A stretch of 33,068 nucleotides of DNA from SAR202 cluster bacterium Io17-Chloro-G6 (lineage in GTDB: Bacteria > Chloroflexota > Dehalococcoidia > UBA3495). The position numbers and the translations under genes were made by a program. The stretch is taken from contig MUCT01000044.1 in NCBI GenBank assembly GCA_002816585.1, forward strand, positions 1-33,068. Direction: 5' to 3'. Position 1 is the first letter of the stretch; each line of letters opens with the position of its first letter. Below are positions 1 through 8,288 of the stretch, piece after piece. The notes under the pieces were generated by a model, which was given only the letters and a program-made list of their open reading frames with translations, was not told where the DNA came from and searched no databases.

Positions 1-182
1 CAGTTCCAAAGGTGGGGTCAAGGCCAGAAGACTGAGGGCCGGTTGGGATGAGGCCTACCTTCTCAAGGTATTATCCCTGTGAGATGCGATTGCCCTGCAA
101 CTAGGAGGTCCGCTTATTTATTCCGAGGCCATTTTTGTTATATTGGATCGCAATGATAGAAAACCAGTTGAAGGAGATAGAA

Positions 183-533
183 ATGGACGAGATCATTGCA
201 TTGGAGAACCGGCGCATCGAGGCCATGGTAAAAGGTGATATCAAGGCTCTGGAGGAGATTCTGGCCGACGATCTGATCTACACTCACACAACGGCCAGAT
301 TGGATACTAAAACGTCGTTCATAGCCGCCATTTCTTCAGGCAGCACCAACTACCGGTCGGTCGAGCGGGAGGACGTGAAAGTCCGTCAATTCGGGGAAAC
401 CGCCGTGGTCACCGGGCACGCCAAATTCCACGTCGGCGACAACAAGTTCGAAGCCAGGTTCACCGATGTGTACGCCAAACGAAACAACGCTTGGCAGATG
501 GTGGCGTGGCAGTCCACCAGGCTTCCGGACTAA
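183..533 (+). CDS. NTF2-like (DUF4440/SnoaL-type) small protein
   Basis: A 116-residue protein with the SnoaL/DUF4440 pattern. It has an N-terminal helix starting MDEIIALENRR, then a DDLIYTHTTARLDTK segment typical of the NTF2-like cone fold, and ends in the strand AWQMVAWQSTRL. Such proteins are cytosolic ketosteroid-isomerase-like folds used as enzymes or small-ligand binders; the substrate cannot be read from sequence. The ATG at 183 is chosen because AAGGAG (171-176) lies 6 nt upstream. The frame is open back to an earlier ATG, but nothing supports that start. A TATATT at 139-144 could be the -10 box. The gene stands alone on the plus strand and no operon partner is visible. Confidence 0.85.
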   Translation: MDEIIALENRRIEAMVKGDIKALEEILADDLIYTHTTARLDTKTSFIAAISSGSTNYRSVEREDVKVRQFGETAVVTGHAKFHVGDNKFEARFTDVYAKRNNAWQMVAWQSTRLPD

Positions 534-642
534 CTGGCACGGCCGGGCTGTCTCGGTTTGACAGTTGTCGGTCCGACTTCGACCCCCGCGACTAAGACCG
601 CAAATAAACAAAACCCCTGATACCGGTGCTTAATCCGAACAA

Positions 643-933
643 ATGTACCTAAGGAATGTCACTCGAGGTTACAAATTCATCTCCTTTCGAAAACATAGTC
701 ACGCAGCTTGGTCCGTTAGTTATGGCACCAATGGTAATCTAGGAATCCAGGAAGATGAGCTGTTGACCTGGCTTGATGATCAGGTGGTTTTCGGATTTTG
801 CGAATTGTACCCAGAAGGAGACCCACTATGGGTGTTCGACATCGCGGACCCTGTAGTGTACGGCTGGGACTATCAGAACAACGGCTCGAAGCTAGTTCAT
901 ATCAGACTCTACCCAATGGAGAATCTTCCGTAA
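643..933 (+). CDS. hypothetical small protein, 96 aa
   Basis: I do not recognise this protein. The frame encodes 96 residues rich in aromatics (for example DPLWVFDIADPVVYGWDY), with no signal peptide, membrane segment or known motif. It is visibly more AT-rich than its neighbours, which fits recent acquisition or a remnant of a larger gene. No convincing Shine-Dalgarno precedes the ATG. It is followed 33 nt later by a strong hairpin (966-994), which makes a short plus-strand transcript ending here plausible. It may be a decayed fragment rather than a functional gene. Confidence 0.4.
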   Translation: MYLRNVTRGYKFISFRKHSHAAWSVSYGTNGNLGIQEDELLTWLDDQVVFGFCELYPEGDPLWVFDIADPVVYGWDYQNNGSKLVHIRLYPMENLP

Positions 934-965
934 TTACCCGCAACTACTTATCGGGGTGTTTCTAA

Positions 966-994
966 AGAGGAGGCCGATCATCTCGGCCTCCTCT
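966..994. terminator. 12-bp hairpin between convergent genes
   Basis: AGAGGAGGCCGA (966-977) and its perfect complement (983-994) enclose a 5-nt loop. There is only a weak T run (GTTTG) on the plus side. The hairpin sits between the plus-strand ORF ending at 933 and the minus-strand hydrolase ending at 1067, so it is probably a bidirectional, imperfect terminator. Confidence 0.6.
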
Positions 995-1066
995 GTTTGC
1001 CGTGGCACACAGGGCGTTCATCTATCCGGTTCGTTCCAGAGGAAGGATAACGCCTTGAAAGGCTAT

Positions 1067-3073
1067 CTAATCCCCCACCGGTAGCCCCTCATCAACGTGG
1101 CTGGCCAGGAAGTCGTAATGCTGGGCGGCTTGGTTGGTTATGGACTCCAAATCTTCTTCTAGCAGATACCGCTGCTCGACAAGTTTTTTGGCGGCCTGCC
1201 TAACCAGGTCCAAATATTGCGATCTTGAGGTGTAGCGTTCTTCAATGGACCGGCGGGGGTCTCCCAGCGCTTCCCGTTCCACTTTCGTAGCGGCGAAGGG
1301 GATGGTCGAGCCGCGCACAGTTCCGCCGGACGCTCCGCCGGAGGACAGCACCTGGCCCCCGCCGCCAATGTCCGGATGGCGAAGGTTCCATCCCATGTGG
1401 GTCGCCAGAGGAACGGTGATGAAGGGCAGACGGATGCCCGAAAGTTCGTTGCCGTCCTCATCAACCGCCGACACCAGATTGGGGTAGACCTTGCCTATCT
1501 CCGCTGGGATCTTGGTGGGGACCATCGGATCTGGACCGAAGTCCAGGCGGGTAAACCGGCGCATGGGAACGGGGAGCTTCACTCCTGGAATCTTCTGCAA
1601 AGTCTCGGCGGCTACTTTCGGTGGAACTGCAGTGCCGTCGTCGATGCTGGGATGCTGGCTGGGTGGCGGCGCTTCGCTGCTAGTTACCCAGCGGTCCAGG
1701 TTGGTCAAGGCGGCACGCATCAGGGGGCGGTAGTCGATGATATTAAAGTTGTGCTGACCGCGATAGCCGTCGGCGTCCTTATCCACGGGAGGGAACGCAG
1801 GAAGGGCATGTTGCGAGCCGGCAAAGATGTAGATGCGGACTTCCTCCGGCGGGTCCAAATCCTGGCTGGCGGTCAGGTCGGTGTGCATCAGGGAACCGTG
1901 CCCGGCCCAGTACTCAGAGGGTGTGTGGGTGTACATCACCTTGGGCAGATTGCCTCGGGCGGACAACCGGGACAGCAGCCCGTCGGTTAATCCGGTTTCA
2001 GGATCGGTCTGGGCGGCGTCGCTGAACGGGAACAGGCTGTTGCCGCTCCTGGAGGCCTGGCTGGAGGGTTGGGCGAACCGATGATTGAACTCACCCATCT
2101 TTCCGCCGGCCACATGTGGCATGAACCCGTCAAATACGTGGCGGCCTTCTTGGTCCCAGTTCAAGCCCAAGTACAGGAATAACCGGAGGAACCGGCCGCT
2201 CTGGGAGACACCGAAGCTATAGGCATGGTCCACGTTTCCAGCCAGCGGGTTGCCTTCTTGGGACGTCCCATACCGCAGGAACGATGCCATGTCGCGGGTG
2301 GCCAATTGGCCCAACCCGACCACCGGCGCGCCGGTGGTGGTGAAGATGACCTGGTAAACCTTTCCCGGCTGAAATCCTGAAGCGAGGTAAACATGACTGG
2401 AATCGGGCACGGCCTTCCCGTCCTCCAACCGGGCAAAGGACCATTGGTCTCGGGGAACTATCTGCTCTGGCGCGTCCTCATCTTCCTGGACCGTCAGCAC
2501 CGCATCCGGGTCCGCCAGGTTGGTGACCGTATACGGGCGGTGATTCCTGCTGGACAGGAACTCGACCTGTGAGGGCGCGTTGAGCTGGAAGGTAACGACG
2601 ACTTTCCCGGAGATAGGTTTGCCGTGAGAGATGGCGTCGGGGACCCTGATACGCAGCATTCCGGGCACATCGGGAACGTCGTGCTGCCAGGCGCACCAGA
2701 CAACGGTATATCCCTGCTGCATCAGAAACCCGTTGCCTGGGTCCATGGGTGCGTCTGGCGTCACCTCCGGCGCACTGTTGATGTTCCGGAGGGCCAGCGG
2801 TTTGCCTCGGTTCGGTACATCCAGGAGGACACGCTTGTTCCCTCGCTGGAGATCAACCGGCTGGAGGATGCGGAAGTCCGCTGAGAATGTGACCAGGCCG
2901 TTGGCGTCGCGCGGCGCCAACCCCAAATCAGCGATAGTTTCGTTGGCGGGGTGGTTGGGGTCGACAGCCAATTGGATAACACCATCCAGTTGTTCATAGG
3001 CGCCGACGTCCCCAAATGATTTGCCGTCGGCGAATGAACGCCGTGTCTTGATTTCCATCTTCGTGACTGGCAT
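1067..3073 (-). CDS. alpha/beta hydrolase domain-containing protein (Abhydrolase_10 type)
   Basis: A 668-residue protein resembling the large Abhydrolase_10 family, which is common in environmental bacteria and mostly uncharacterised. The nucleophile elbow is SFGVSQSGRFLR (about residues 286-297), with serine in the G-x-S-x-S-G context. An N-terminal beta-rich segment includes DVPNRGKPLALRN and the motif GYTVVWCAWQHDVP. No signal peptide is visible, so it is likely cytosolic. It is probably an esterase or amide hydrolase of unknown substrate. The first ATG in frame is at 3073; a TTG lies two codons upstream (3079), and neither has a good Shine-Dalgarno. It is a single gene, with a hairpin after its stop. 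Confidence 0.88.
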   Translation of the reverse strand: MPVTKMEIKTRRSFADGKSFGDVGAYEQLDGVIQLAVDPNHPANETIADLGLAPRDANGLVTFSADFRILQPVDLQRGNKRVLLDVPNRGKPLALRNINSAPEVTPDAPMDPGNGFLMQQGYTVVWCAWQHDVPDVPGMLRIRVPDAISHGKPISGKVVVTFQLNAPSQVEFLSSRNHRPYTVTNLADPDAVLTVQEDEDAPEQIVPRDQWSFARLEDGKAVPDSSHVYLASGFQPGKVYQVIFTTTGAPVVGLGQLATRDMASFLRYGTSQEGNPLAGNVDHAYSFGVSQSGRFLRLFLYLGLNWDQEGRHVFDGFMPHVAGGKMGEFNHRFAQPSSQASRSGNSLFPFSDAAQTDPETGLTDGLLSRLSARGNLPKVMYTHTPSEYWAGHGSLMHTDLTASQDLDPPEEVRIYIFAGSQHALPAFPPVDKDADGYRGQHNFNIIDYRPLMRAALTNLDRWVTSSEAPPPSQHPSIDDGTAVPPKVAAETLQKIPGVKLPVPMRRFTRLDFGPDPMVPTKIPAEIGKVYPNLVSAVDEDGNELSGIRLPFITVPLATHMGWNLRHPDIGGGGQVLSSGGASGGTVRGSTIPFAATKVEREALGDPRRSIEERYTSRSQYLDLVRQAAKKLVEQRYLLEEDLESITNQAAQHYDFLASHVDEGLPVGD

Positions 3074-3260
3074 GATCAAAACTCACAAAAATATCAGATT
3101 TTCCAGAAGATGACCTTAGGCATGTCGACCATCTGGGATGCTTTGAACTGTAAAACGGCGTATTCGCCGCGTCAACTGGCGTAATTTACGGGCCATCCTG
3201 AAACCGTAGCCATCTTTCTGCTGCCCCGGCGTTTCCCCGTCGGACCACGAGGGGATGCCC

Positions 3261-3290
3261 AAACAAAATACCTCCGGTGAGCCGGAGGTA
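3261..3290 (-). terminator. Rho-independent terminator (minus strand)
   Basis: A 9-bp perfect stem (3269-3277 with 3282-3290) and a 4-nt loop are followed on the minus strand by TTTTGTTT. It closes the small minus-strand gene cluster that ends at 3326, and its presence argues that this cluster is transcribed. Confidence 0.75.
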
Positions 3291-3325
3291 CTGAAGCAGC
3301 GTTCTGAGTTATTGGATCCAGACAA

Positions 3326-3475
3326 TCAAGAAGCTGTGCGCCTTCGCTCCCGGGCGTCCTCTTCTATCTTCCTCTTACGCTTCTTAATCTCGGCAGCGTC
3401 ATCCTTGGTGTCATCGAGTAACTTCCTGCTTGTCTTGAGGACGCGCTTCATTCGGTCTTTGGTCTCCGGCTTCAT
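3326..3475 (-). CDS. small basic coiled-coil protein, 49 aa
   Basis: A 49-residue frame starting MKPETKDRMKRVLK and ending in a run of Lys/Arg/Glu (KKRKRKIEED, then ARERRR). It looks like one amphipathic, highly charged helix, and no family is recognised. GGAG lies 9 nt before the ATG and a rho-independent terminator sits 36 nt after the stop. Both suggest a real transcribed and translated gene. It lies directly downstream of the interrupted membrane/coiled-coil gene on the same strand, so the two may have formed a unit. A nucleic-acid-binding or scaffold role is possible but not shown. Confidence 0.5.
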   Translation of the reverse strand: MKPETKDRMKRVLKTSRKLLDDTKDDAAEIKKRKRKIEEDARERRRTAS

Positions 3476-3481
3476 TCGATA

Positions 3482-3916
3482 CTACTCCGCGTCTTCCTCA
3501 GCATCAATCTCTTCTATCAATTCTACCATGTCAGAAAACTGCTGCTCCAGATCTACATTGCGCGATTCCAAGTCTCGAATTATCTCAGAATAGCCAGTGG
3601 CAACATCGCCCTGGACCGCCTGCTCTCGCTAAGCTCTTGCCAGTTGGTCCTTATTGAAATAAAACCCTGTCACGGCGCCGATTATCGATGAAGCGAAGCC
3701 AATAATCGCCGTGGTCATCTGGGTGTTGTTAACGACCACGGTGTACCTACAAGACCCATCAGTGATGCTACCAAGAAGAGGGCCATCAAATTTGAAACGA
3801 GAAACACGGATGCCAAGCCACTTAGCAGGCTGCTGAAGAATCGGCCAAATGATTCCATCTGAATTACCTAAAATTGCGCAACAGACTAAACAAAACAACT
3901 TTACCCCGGAGATCAA
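3482..3916 (-). pseudogene. small membrane/coiled-coil protein interrupted by an amber codon
   Basis: One frame of 145 codons is open except for a single TAG at 3629-3631. Before the stop, the segment starting MTTAIIGFASSIIGAVTGFY looks like a transmembrane helix. After it, the same frame continues as an acidic coiled coil (EIIRDLESRNVDLEQQFSDM and onward) to a second TAG at 3482-3484. No start codon with a Shine-Dalgarno lies just after the internal stop. The simplest reading is one gene carrying a nonsense mutation. Two separate genes, or a sequencing or assembly error, remain possible. The 5' end is uncertain; the frame opens at a TTG at 3916. No family is recognised. Confidence 0.45.
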
Positions 3917-4031
3917 CGGCGTCCATCTGGTAGACCTTTTGGCAGATGGTGCTCCCGCCGGCCGTTACGCCGGTGCCAGCATCGGCCAACCCATTGAACT
4001 AGGGCATGACCTCGAACTTCACGCGTGACCG

Positions 4032-5063
4032 TTACAATTCGGTGATCAAGACCCACATGGGGCCCTTGCCCACGTCGTAGACCTCCATGGGCTCCAGCTC
4101 CCCGCTGTCTTGGTTGATGCGGTAGGAGGCCATCTTCCCGGTTTCCAGTCCCGCGGCGTAGAGGAAACTACCTTGAGGGTCGATACTGAAAGCCCTTGGG
4201 ACGGCTTCGGTGGGCGCTTGGGCGATATTAGTCAGTTGACCATTGTCCAGGTTTACTCTGAAGCAGGCGATGCTGTTGTGGCCCCGATTGGGCGCGTACA
4301 GGTATTTACCGTCCGGCGTGATCTGGATCTGCGAACAGGAATTCTTGCCTTCGTACCCGCTGGGCAGCGTGGACACGGTCTGGATAGGATGCAGGTTGCC
4401 CTTGTCCGAATCAAAGGTGTAGACGGTTACGCTGTTGCCCTGCTCGTTGGACGAATAGACGATGTCTTTGTTTGGGTGGAAGCAGATGTGGCGGGGGCCG
4501 TCCAGCTCTCTGGGGTTGGTCCGGGTCGGAGACAGGGGCGTCAAGTTCCCGGTCTCGGCGTCAAACCGGAATTGGAATATTGCGTTGGCGCCGGTCATTG
4601 ATCCTACCGCGATGTGTGGGACGTAGGCATACCGGTTGGCGGGATCAGTTTGGATGTAATGGGCGCCAATATCGGTCTCCCGCCAGACCACCGGCGGGTC
4701 GGCCAGGGCACCGTCTTCGCCGATGCTGTGTACCGCGGCGGTCTTCTGATAGTAGTAGGCCGACAACAGGAATCTACCGGTCTTGTCGGTGGACATGTGC
4801 ACTGGGTCTCCGTTGAGAGGGATCGAGCCAATGAAAGTAAGTCCGCCGCCCTTGCGGTTAATCTTGAAACTTGATAGCCCGTATTCGTCGGCCTTACGCC
4901 GGCCGGCAAACAGGTAATTCCGGTTTGGGTCCACCGCCAGGGGAGCCGGACGCCCCTTCAACTCCACGTCCTCTTGATGTTTCAATTTGCCGCTCTTCGG
5001 GCTTATGTTGAAGATGGCGATCCGGTCCTCTTCCTGGATGGACACGTACATGTAGTAAGCCAA
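4032..5063 (-). CDS. lactonase family protein (seven-bladed beta-propeller, YbhE/Pgl-like)
   Basis: A 343-residue protein of the 6-phosphogluconolactonase (YbhE-type) / lactonase propeller family. Evidence includes repeated blade signatures such as GKYLYAPNRGHNSIACF, RFLLSAYYY and PRAFSIDPQGSFLYAAG, and a length close to the roughly 330 residues usual in the family. If it is a true Pgl it hydrolyses 6-phosphogluconolactone in the pentose phosphate pathway; many relatives act on other lactones. The start is taken as TTG at 5063 because GGAGG (5071-5075) lies 7 nt upstream. The first ATG (5051) is too far from it. The frame stays open further upstream only by translating the 16-bp tandem repeat, so that extension is not believed. 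Confidence 0.85.
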   Translation of the reverse strand: MAYYMYVSIQEEDRIAIFNISPKSGKLKHQEDVELKGRPAPLAVDPNRNYLFAGRRKADEYGLSSFKINRKGGGLTFIGSIPLNGDPVHMSTDKTGRFLLSAYYYQKTAAVHSIGEDGALADPPVVWRETDIGAHYIQTDPANRYAYVPHIAVGSMTGANAIFQFRFDAETGNLTPLSPTRTNPRELDGPRHICFHPNKDIVYSSNEQGNSVTVYTFDSDKGNLHPIQTVSTLPSGYEGKNSCSQIQITPDGKYLYAPNRGHNSIACFRVNLDNGQLTNIAQAPTEAVPRAFSIDPQGSFLYAAGLETGKMASYRINQDSGELEPMEVYDVGKGPMWVLITEL

Positions 5064-5112
5064 TGCCTTGCCTCCGCCGCGGTGGTGTTGCCCGGCCTGT
5101 GTTGACTCCGGT

Positions 5113-5176
5113 CCCGTGTTGACGATTGCCCGTGTTGACGATTGCCCGTGTTGACGATTGCCCGTGTTGACGATTG
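5113..5176. repeat. four perfect 16-bp tandem repeats upstream of the lactonase gene
   Basis: Four head-to-tail copies of CCCGTGTTGACGATTG run without a mismatch, preceded by a partial copy near 5097-5107. Each unit contains TTGACG, which resembles a -35 hexamer on the plus strand. The array starts 50 bp upstream of the lactonase TTG and lies within the gap before the DEAD-box gene. It could be an operator array, or a recent slippage product. Confidence 0.9.
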
Positions 5177-5394
5177 ATAGTAACACTCAATTGGCTTAAT
5201 GGGGCGTTTTGCACCGGGGCAATCTTCAATACAGGACCGGCCAGGTTTGCCAAGGCATGCTGAAATGCCGTACAAACTGCTATACTATGGGAAGCGGATT
5301 GCCGGTGGCATTACCGCAAAACTAGTTTGACCGTGATCATGGGGCTGAGAGTGCGACTTGGCTCGGTAATGCAGTCAAGGAGTAGACCTTCTCA

Positions 5395-7149
5395 GTGAGT
5401 TTCCAACAGTTTTCCCTGCATCCTCAGGTTTTGGCTGGCGTCAAATCGGTAGGATTCACCCACCCAACTCCCATCCAGCAACAAGCCATTCCCGTCGCCA
5501 TGGAAGGCCGGGACATCATGGGATTGGCTCAGACCGGCACCGGAAAGACCGCCGCCTTCGCCCTTCCCATCCTCCATCTCCTGGCCAGTTCACCGCCTAG
5601 AAAGGGCGTTCGGTGCCTGGTAATTGCCCCGACCCGCGAACTGGCCGAGCAGATTCATCAATCCTTCGTGGACCTGGGGCAACACCTCCGTATCAAGAGC
5701 ATCGCGATCTATGGCGGCGTTTCCAAAGGTCCGCAACTGGTCGGCCTGCGCCGTGGCGCTCAGGTAGTGATCGCTTGTCCTGGCCGGTTGCTGGACCACG
5801 TCGACCAAAAAGACATCGACCTTTCCGGCGTTGAAGTGTTGGTATTGGACGAAGCCGACACCATGTGCGACATGGGGTTCCTGCCGGACGTCCGCCGCAT
5901 TTTGGCCCGCGTTCCTGAGACAAGGCAGACGCTTTTCTTCTCTGCCACCATGCCCAGTGAAATCCGGTCTTTGGCCGTCAATATACTGAAGGACCCTGAA
6001 TTGGTCCAGATAGGGGTCATTGCTCCGGCCAAAACGGTGTCCCACGCCCTTTACCCGGTTCCAGATAAACTGAAAAAGAGTCTGTTGCTGGCCCTATTGG
6101 AGCAGACTCCCACTGGGCGGGCCCTCGTCTTCACCCGTACCAAGCACCGCGCCCGGAGCCTGGCTTTGGAGCTGGGCAAGCATTCGTTCCGGGTGGCCGC
6201 GCTCCAGGGAAACATGTCTCAAAGCGCCCGGCAACGGGCGATGGACGGCTTCCGCGCCGGCAAATTCGACATCATGGTGGCCACCGACATCGCCGCCCAT
6301 GGTATCGATGTCCCCGAGATCTCCCACGTGATCAATTTCGACTTCCCCAACACCACCGACACTTACACTCACCGGATCGGCCGCACTGGCAGAGCCGAGC
6401 AGACCGGCGATGCTTTCACCCTTGCCTGCGCCGAAGACACCTCTATGGTGCGTGAGGTCGAGAAAGAGTTGGGCGTGAGGATTGAAAGGCGGAGTCTTCC
6501 AGGCTTTAATTATGGAGCTTTCAAGCCTGAAGACCAGTTTCCGGAAGCTCTGGGCGGCCAGCGTCGTGCTGCCGGATTGGCCAGCGGCAATAGCGGCGGA
6601 CAATCCCAGAACGCGGGCACTCGCAAGTCGGCGGGCGGCCAGTCCAAGTACCGCGGCAATGGTTCTTCAATTGACGGACGGCGAGCCGGGGAATCTGCGG
6701 ATCGAACGCACCGGACCAGCTCTACAGGCGGGCCACGCACGGGCCAACCTCAAGAACGGACGTCCCGCACCGACTCAGCCAACGGACGACGCACGGAACA
6801 ACCGGTCGCTAGAACACCCCGGACCGACTCTTCAGACGGTCGGCGCTCAGAACGATCTTCAGACCGAACTCCCCGGACCAACTCACCCAGTGGGCGGCGC
6901 TCAGGGCCGCTTTTGGGCAGAACGCCCCGCTCCGACTCCTCTAACGGTCGACGCCAAGGTCAACTGTTGGGTAGAACGACCCGGAGCGACTCTCCTGAAG
7001 GTCGAACCCCGGGGCAACTGTTGGGTAGAACGTCACGAAACAGCTCTCCGGATGGGATTGCCCGGTCACCAAAGCAGGGCGGTTCATCTTCCCGCCCCCG
7101 TCCAGCCCAACCTGGCAGGCCCCGGAGACGCTCTTCCGTCCAGCGCTAG
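5395..7149 (+). CDS. DEAD-box ATP-dependent RNA helicase (RhlE-like) with repetitive basic tail
   Basis: A 584-residue superfamily 2 RNA helicase. It has the Q motif region GFTHPTPIQQQAI (20-32), motif I AQTGTGKT (45-52), Ia APTRELAEQI (78-87), motif II DEAD (152-155), motif III SAT (183-185) and motif VI HRIGRTGR (326-333). The motif Ib region reads CPGRLLDH rather than the usual TPGR. The cytoplasmic core unwinds RNA with ATP in ribosome assembly or RNA turnover. After about residue 385 the protein becomes Gly/Ser/Arg-rich, and residues 437-562 are seven exact-length 18-residue repeats. The start is GTG at 5395, with AAGGAG 12 nt upstream. It is a lone gene facing the LLM gene. Confidence 0.95.
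   Translation: MSFQQFSLHPQVLAGVKSVGFTHPTPIQQQAIPVAMEGRDIMGLAQTGTGKTAAFALPILHLLASSPPRKGVRCLVIAPTRELAEQIHQSFVDLGQHLRIKSIAIYGGVSKGPQLVGLRRGAQVVIACPGRLLDHVDQKDIDLSGVEVLVLDEADTMCDMGFLPDVRRILARVPETRQTLFFSATMPSEIRSLAVNILKDPELVQIGVIAPAKTVSHALYPVPDKLKKSLLLALLEQTPTGRALVFTRTKHRARSLALELGKHSFRVAALQGNMSQSARQRAMDGFRAGKFDIMVATDIAAHGIDVPEISHVINFDFPNTTDTYTHRIGRTGRAEQTGDAFTLACAEDTSMVREVEKELGVRIERRSLPGFNYGAFKPEDQFPEALGGQRRAAGLASGNSGGQSQNAGTRKSAGGQSKYRGNGSSIDGRRAGESADRTHRTSSTGGPRTGQPQERTSRTDSANGRRTEQPVARTPRTDSSDGRRSERSSDRTPRTNSPSGRRSGPLLGRTPRSDSSNGRRQGQLLGRTTRSDSPEGRTPGQLLGRTSRNSSPDGIARSPKQGGSSSRPRPAQPGRPRRRSSVQR
6703..7080 (+). repeat. 54-bp/18-residue tandem repeats in the helicase tail (7 units)
   Basis: Seven consecutive 18-residue units begin at residues 437, 455, 473, 491, 509, 527 and 545. 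The rough consensus is R-T-x-R-(T/S)-(D/N)-S-x-x-G-R-(R/T). Units 4-6 share a PLLG or QLLG ending. The repeats are basic and probably disordered, and are likely to bind RNA. Confidence 0.9.
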
Positions 7150-7274
7150 CCCATTAGTTCACGCATAAACGCCAGTGGAGGCCTGGCCAGACTACGACGC
7201 CCGTCCAGCGTCCTTGGATGATTGTTTCGGTAGCCCTTCCTGATCAGCCAGCCGGAGGAGCCAGCTGAGGAGAT

Positions 7275-8204
7275 TTACTTCTTGTGGAACTGGGGCAGCA
7301 GTTCCTCGCCGAGGATATCTAGCTGTTCCATGGTCTCGTCAGCGGGGCACATGGGCCGCATCACGAATTTGGAGCCGCCGGCCTCGATGTAGGTCTGGAT
7401 GTAGTCTGCCACTTTTCCCACCGGTCCCACAGCGGTGAATTCGGTGAAGTGGGCGTCGGGGCGCGCACGCGTAATGAACCGTTCGGCCTTCTCCGTGGCC
7501 TCCGCCACGCTGTCAGAGACGTAGTAACCCATCAAAATTCCAACGTGGTCGTCCTCGATCTCCCGGTTGAACTCGTTGGCCGTTTCAAAGAGAATGCCAC
7601 AACCCTCTCGCACTTCCTCGGGAGTAGCGCTGGACACCAGCCAACCGTCCCCCACCCGCCCAACGCGCCGGGCGGCGGCGGGAGACCTGCCTCCGATCCA
7701 GACCGGGGTTGAAGGCTGCAGATAAGGCTTGGGAGTTACTGTCACGTTGTGACAATTGAAGAATTCGCCCTCGTGGGTGACATCTTCTTCCTCCCATAAC
7801 CTGCGCATCAGTTGGATCGCCTCATCGGTCCGAGGACCGCGCCGATCTTTGCTAACCCCGCAGGCCTCGTATTCCTCTGGTTCCTCCTGGCCCAATCCAA
7901 CGGCGGGGAAGAACCGCCCTTGTGAGAGGTAGTCCAGGGTGGCGATCTGTTTGGCCAGCACCACCGGGTTGCGAAGGGGCATGGCCAGTACACTGGTGCC
8001 GAACTTCAGGCGGTCGGAATAGGCCGCCACCATTGAGCAGGCCATCATGGGTTCCAGGCTGAATTTTCCACCAACTATGCGGTCACTGAGCCACAGGGAG
8101 TCGTAACCGTGTTTGTCTCCTGCCTCCACCAACTTGCGGAGATAGCCGGAATCTTCTCCCCCTTCTCCGTAGGCTCCTGGCATGTAACCGATGGCGATAC
8201 TCAT
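7275..8204 (-). CDS. LLM-class flavin/F420-dependent oxidoreductase
   Basis: A 309-residue luciferase-like monooxygenase-fold protein. It starts MSIAIGYMPGAYGEGG and has the barrel signatures YDSLWLSDRI, FGTSVLAMPLRNPVVLAKQI and LSQGRFFPAVGLG, then TPVWIGGRSPAAARRVGRVG. This subfamily usually uses coenzyme F420 in hydride transfer to an unknown substrate; FMN cannot be excluded. The length is typical. The ATG is preceded by a GAGAGA-type Shine-Dalgarno. A TATAAT at 8256-8251 in the 84-bp gap after the epimerase gives it its own likely promoter, though the two may be co-transcribed. Confidence 0.9.
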   Translation of the reverse strand: MSIAIGYMPGAYGEGGEDSGYLRKLVEAGDKHGYDSLWLSDRIVGGKFSLEPMMACSMVAAYSDRLKFGTSVLAMPLRNPVVLAKQIATLDYLSQGRFFPAVGLGQEEPEEYEACGVSKDRRGPRTDEAIQLMRRLWEEEDVTHEGEFFNCHNVTVTPKPYLQPSTPVWIGGRSPAAARRVGRVGDGWLVSSATPEEVREGCGILFETANEFNREIEDDHVGILMGYYVSDSVAEATEKAERFITRARPDAHFTEFTAVGPVGKVADYIQTYIEAGGSKFVMRPMCPADETMEQLDILGEELLPQFHKK

Positions 8205-8250
8205 TTTATCTCTCTCGGACCGCGTTTCTACGGCGGCTAATCTGCAAATG

Positions 8251-8256
8251 ATTATA
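8251..8256 (-). promoter_or_regulatory. -10 box (TATAAT) for the LLM oxidoreductase
   Basis: A perfect TATAAT on the minus strand, 46 nt upstream of the ATG. No good -35 hexamer is seen at 16-18 nt. Confidence 0.5.
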
Positions 8257-8288
8257 ACCCAGTTCGGCGGTCTCGACTGAGGGAAATC

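Noticed and set aside
3629..3631. Pyrrolysine read-through of the internal TAG
   Set aside because: No pyl genes or supporting element seen, and the protein is not a methylamine methyltransferase; a nonsense mutation is simpler.
3849..4028. 59-codon plus-strand frame ending LGHDLELHA
   Set aside because: It has coding-like wording near the end, but no ribosome site, and it overlaps the minus-strand membrane/coiled-coil frame; too weak to call.
5113..5176. CRISPR array
   Set aside because: The repeats are contiguous 16-bp units with no spacers and no cas genes nearby.
5064..5186. N-terminal extension of the lactonase
   Set aside because: It translates the 16-bp tandem repeat and lies upstream of the only good ribosome site; no propeller sequence is in it.
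6482..7168. Long 228-codon plus-strand frame overlapping the helicase tail
   Set aside because: It is the +1 reading of the 54-bp repeats; because 54 is divisible by three, all frames stay open. The DEAD-box frame is the supported one.
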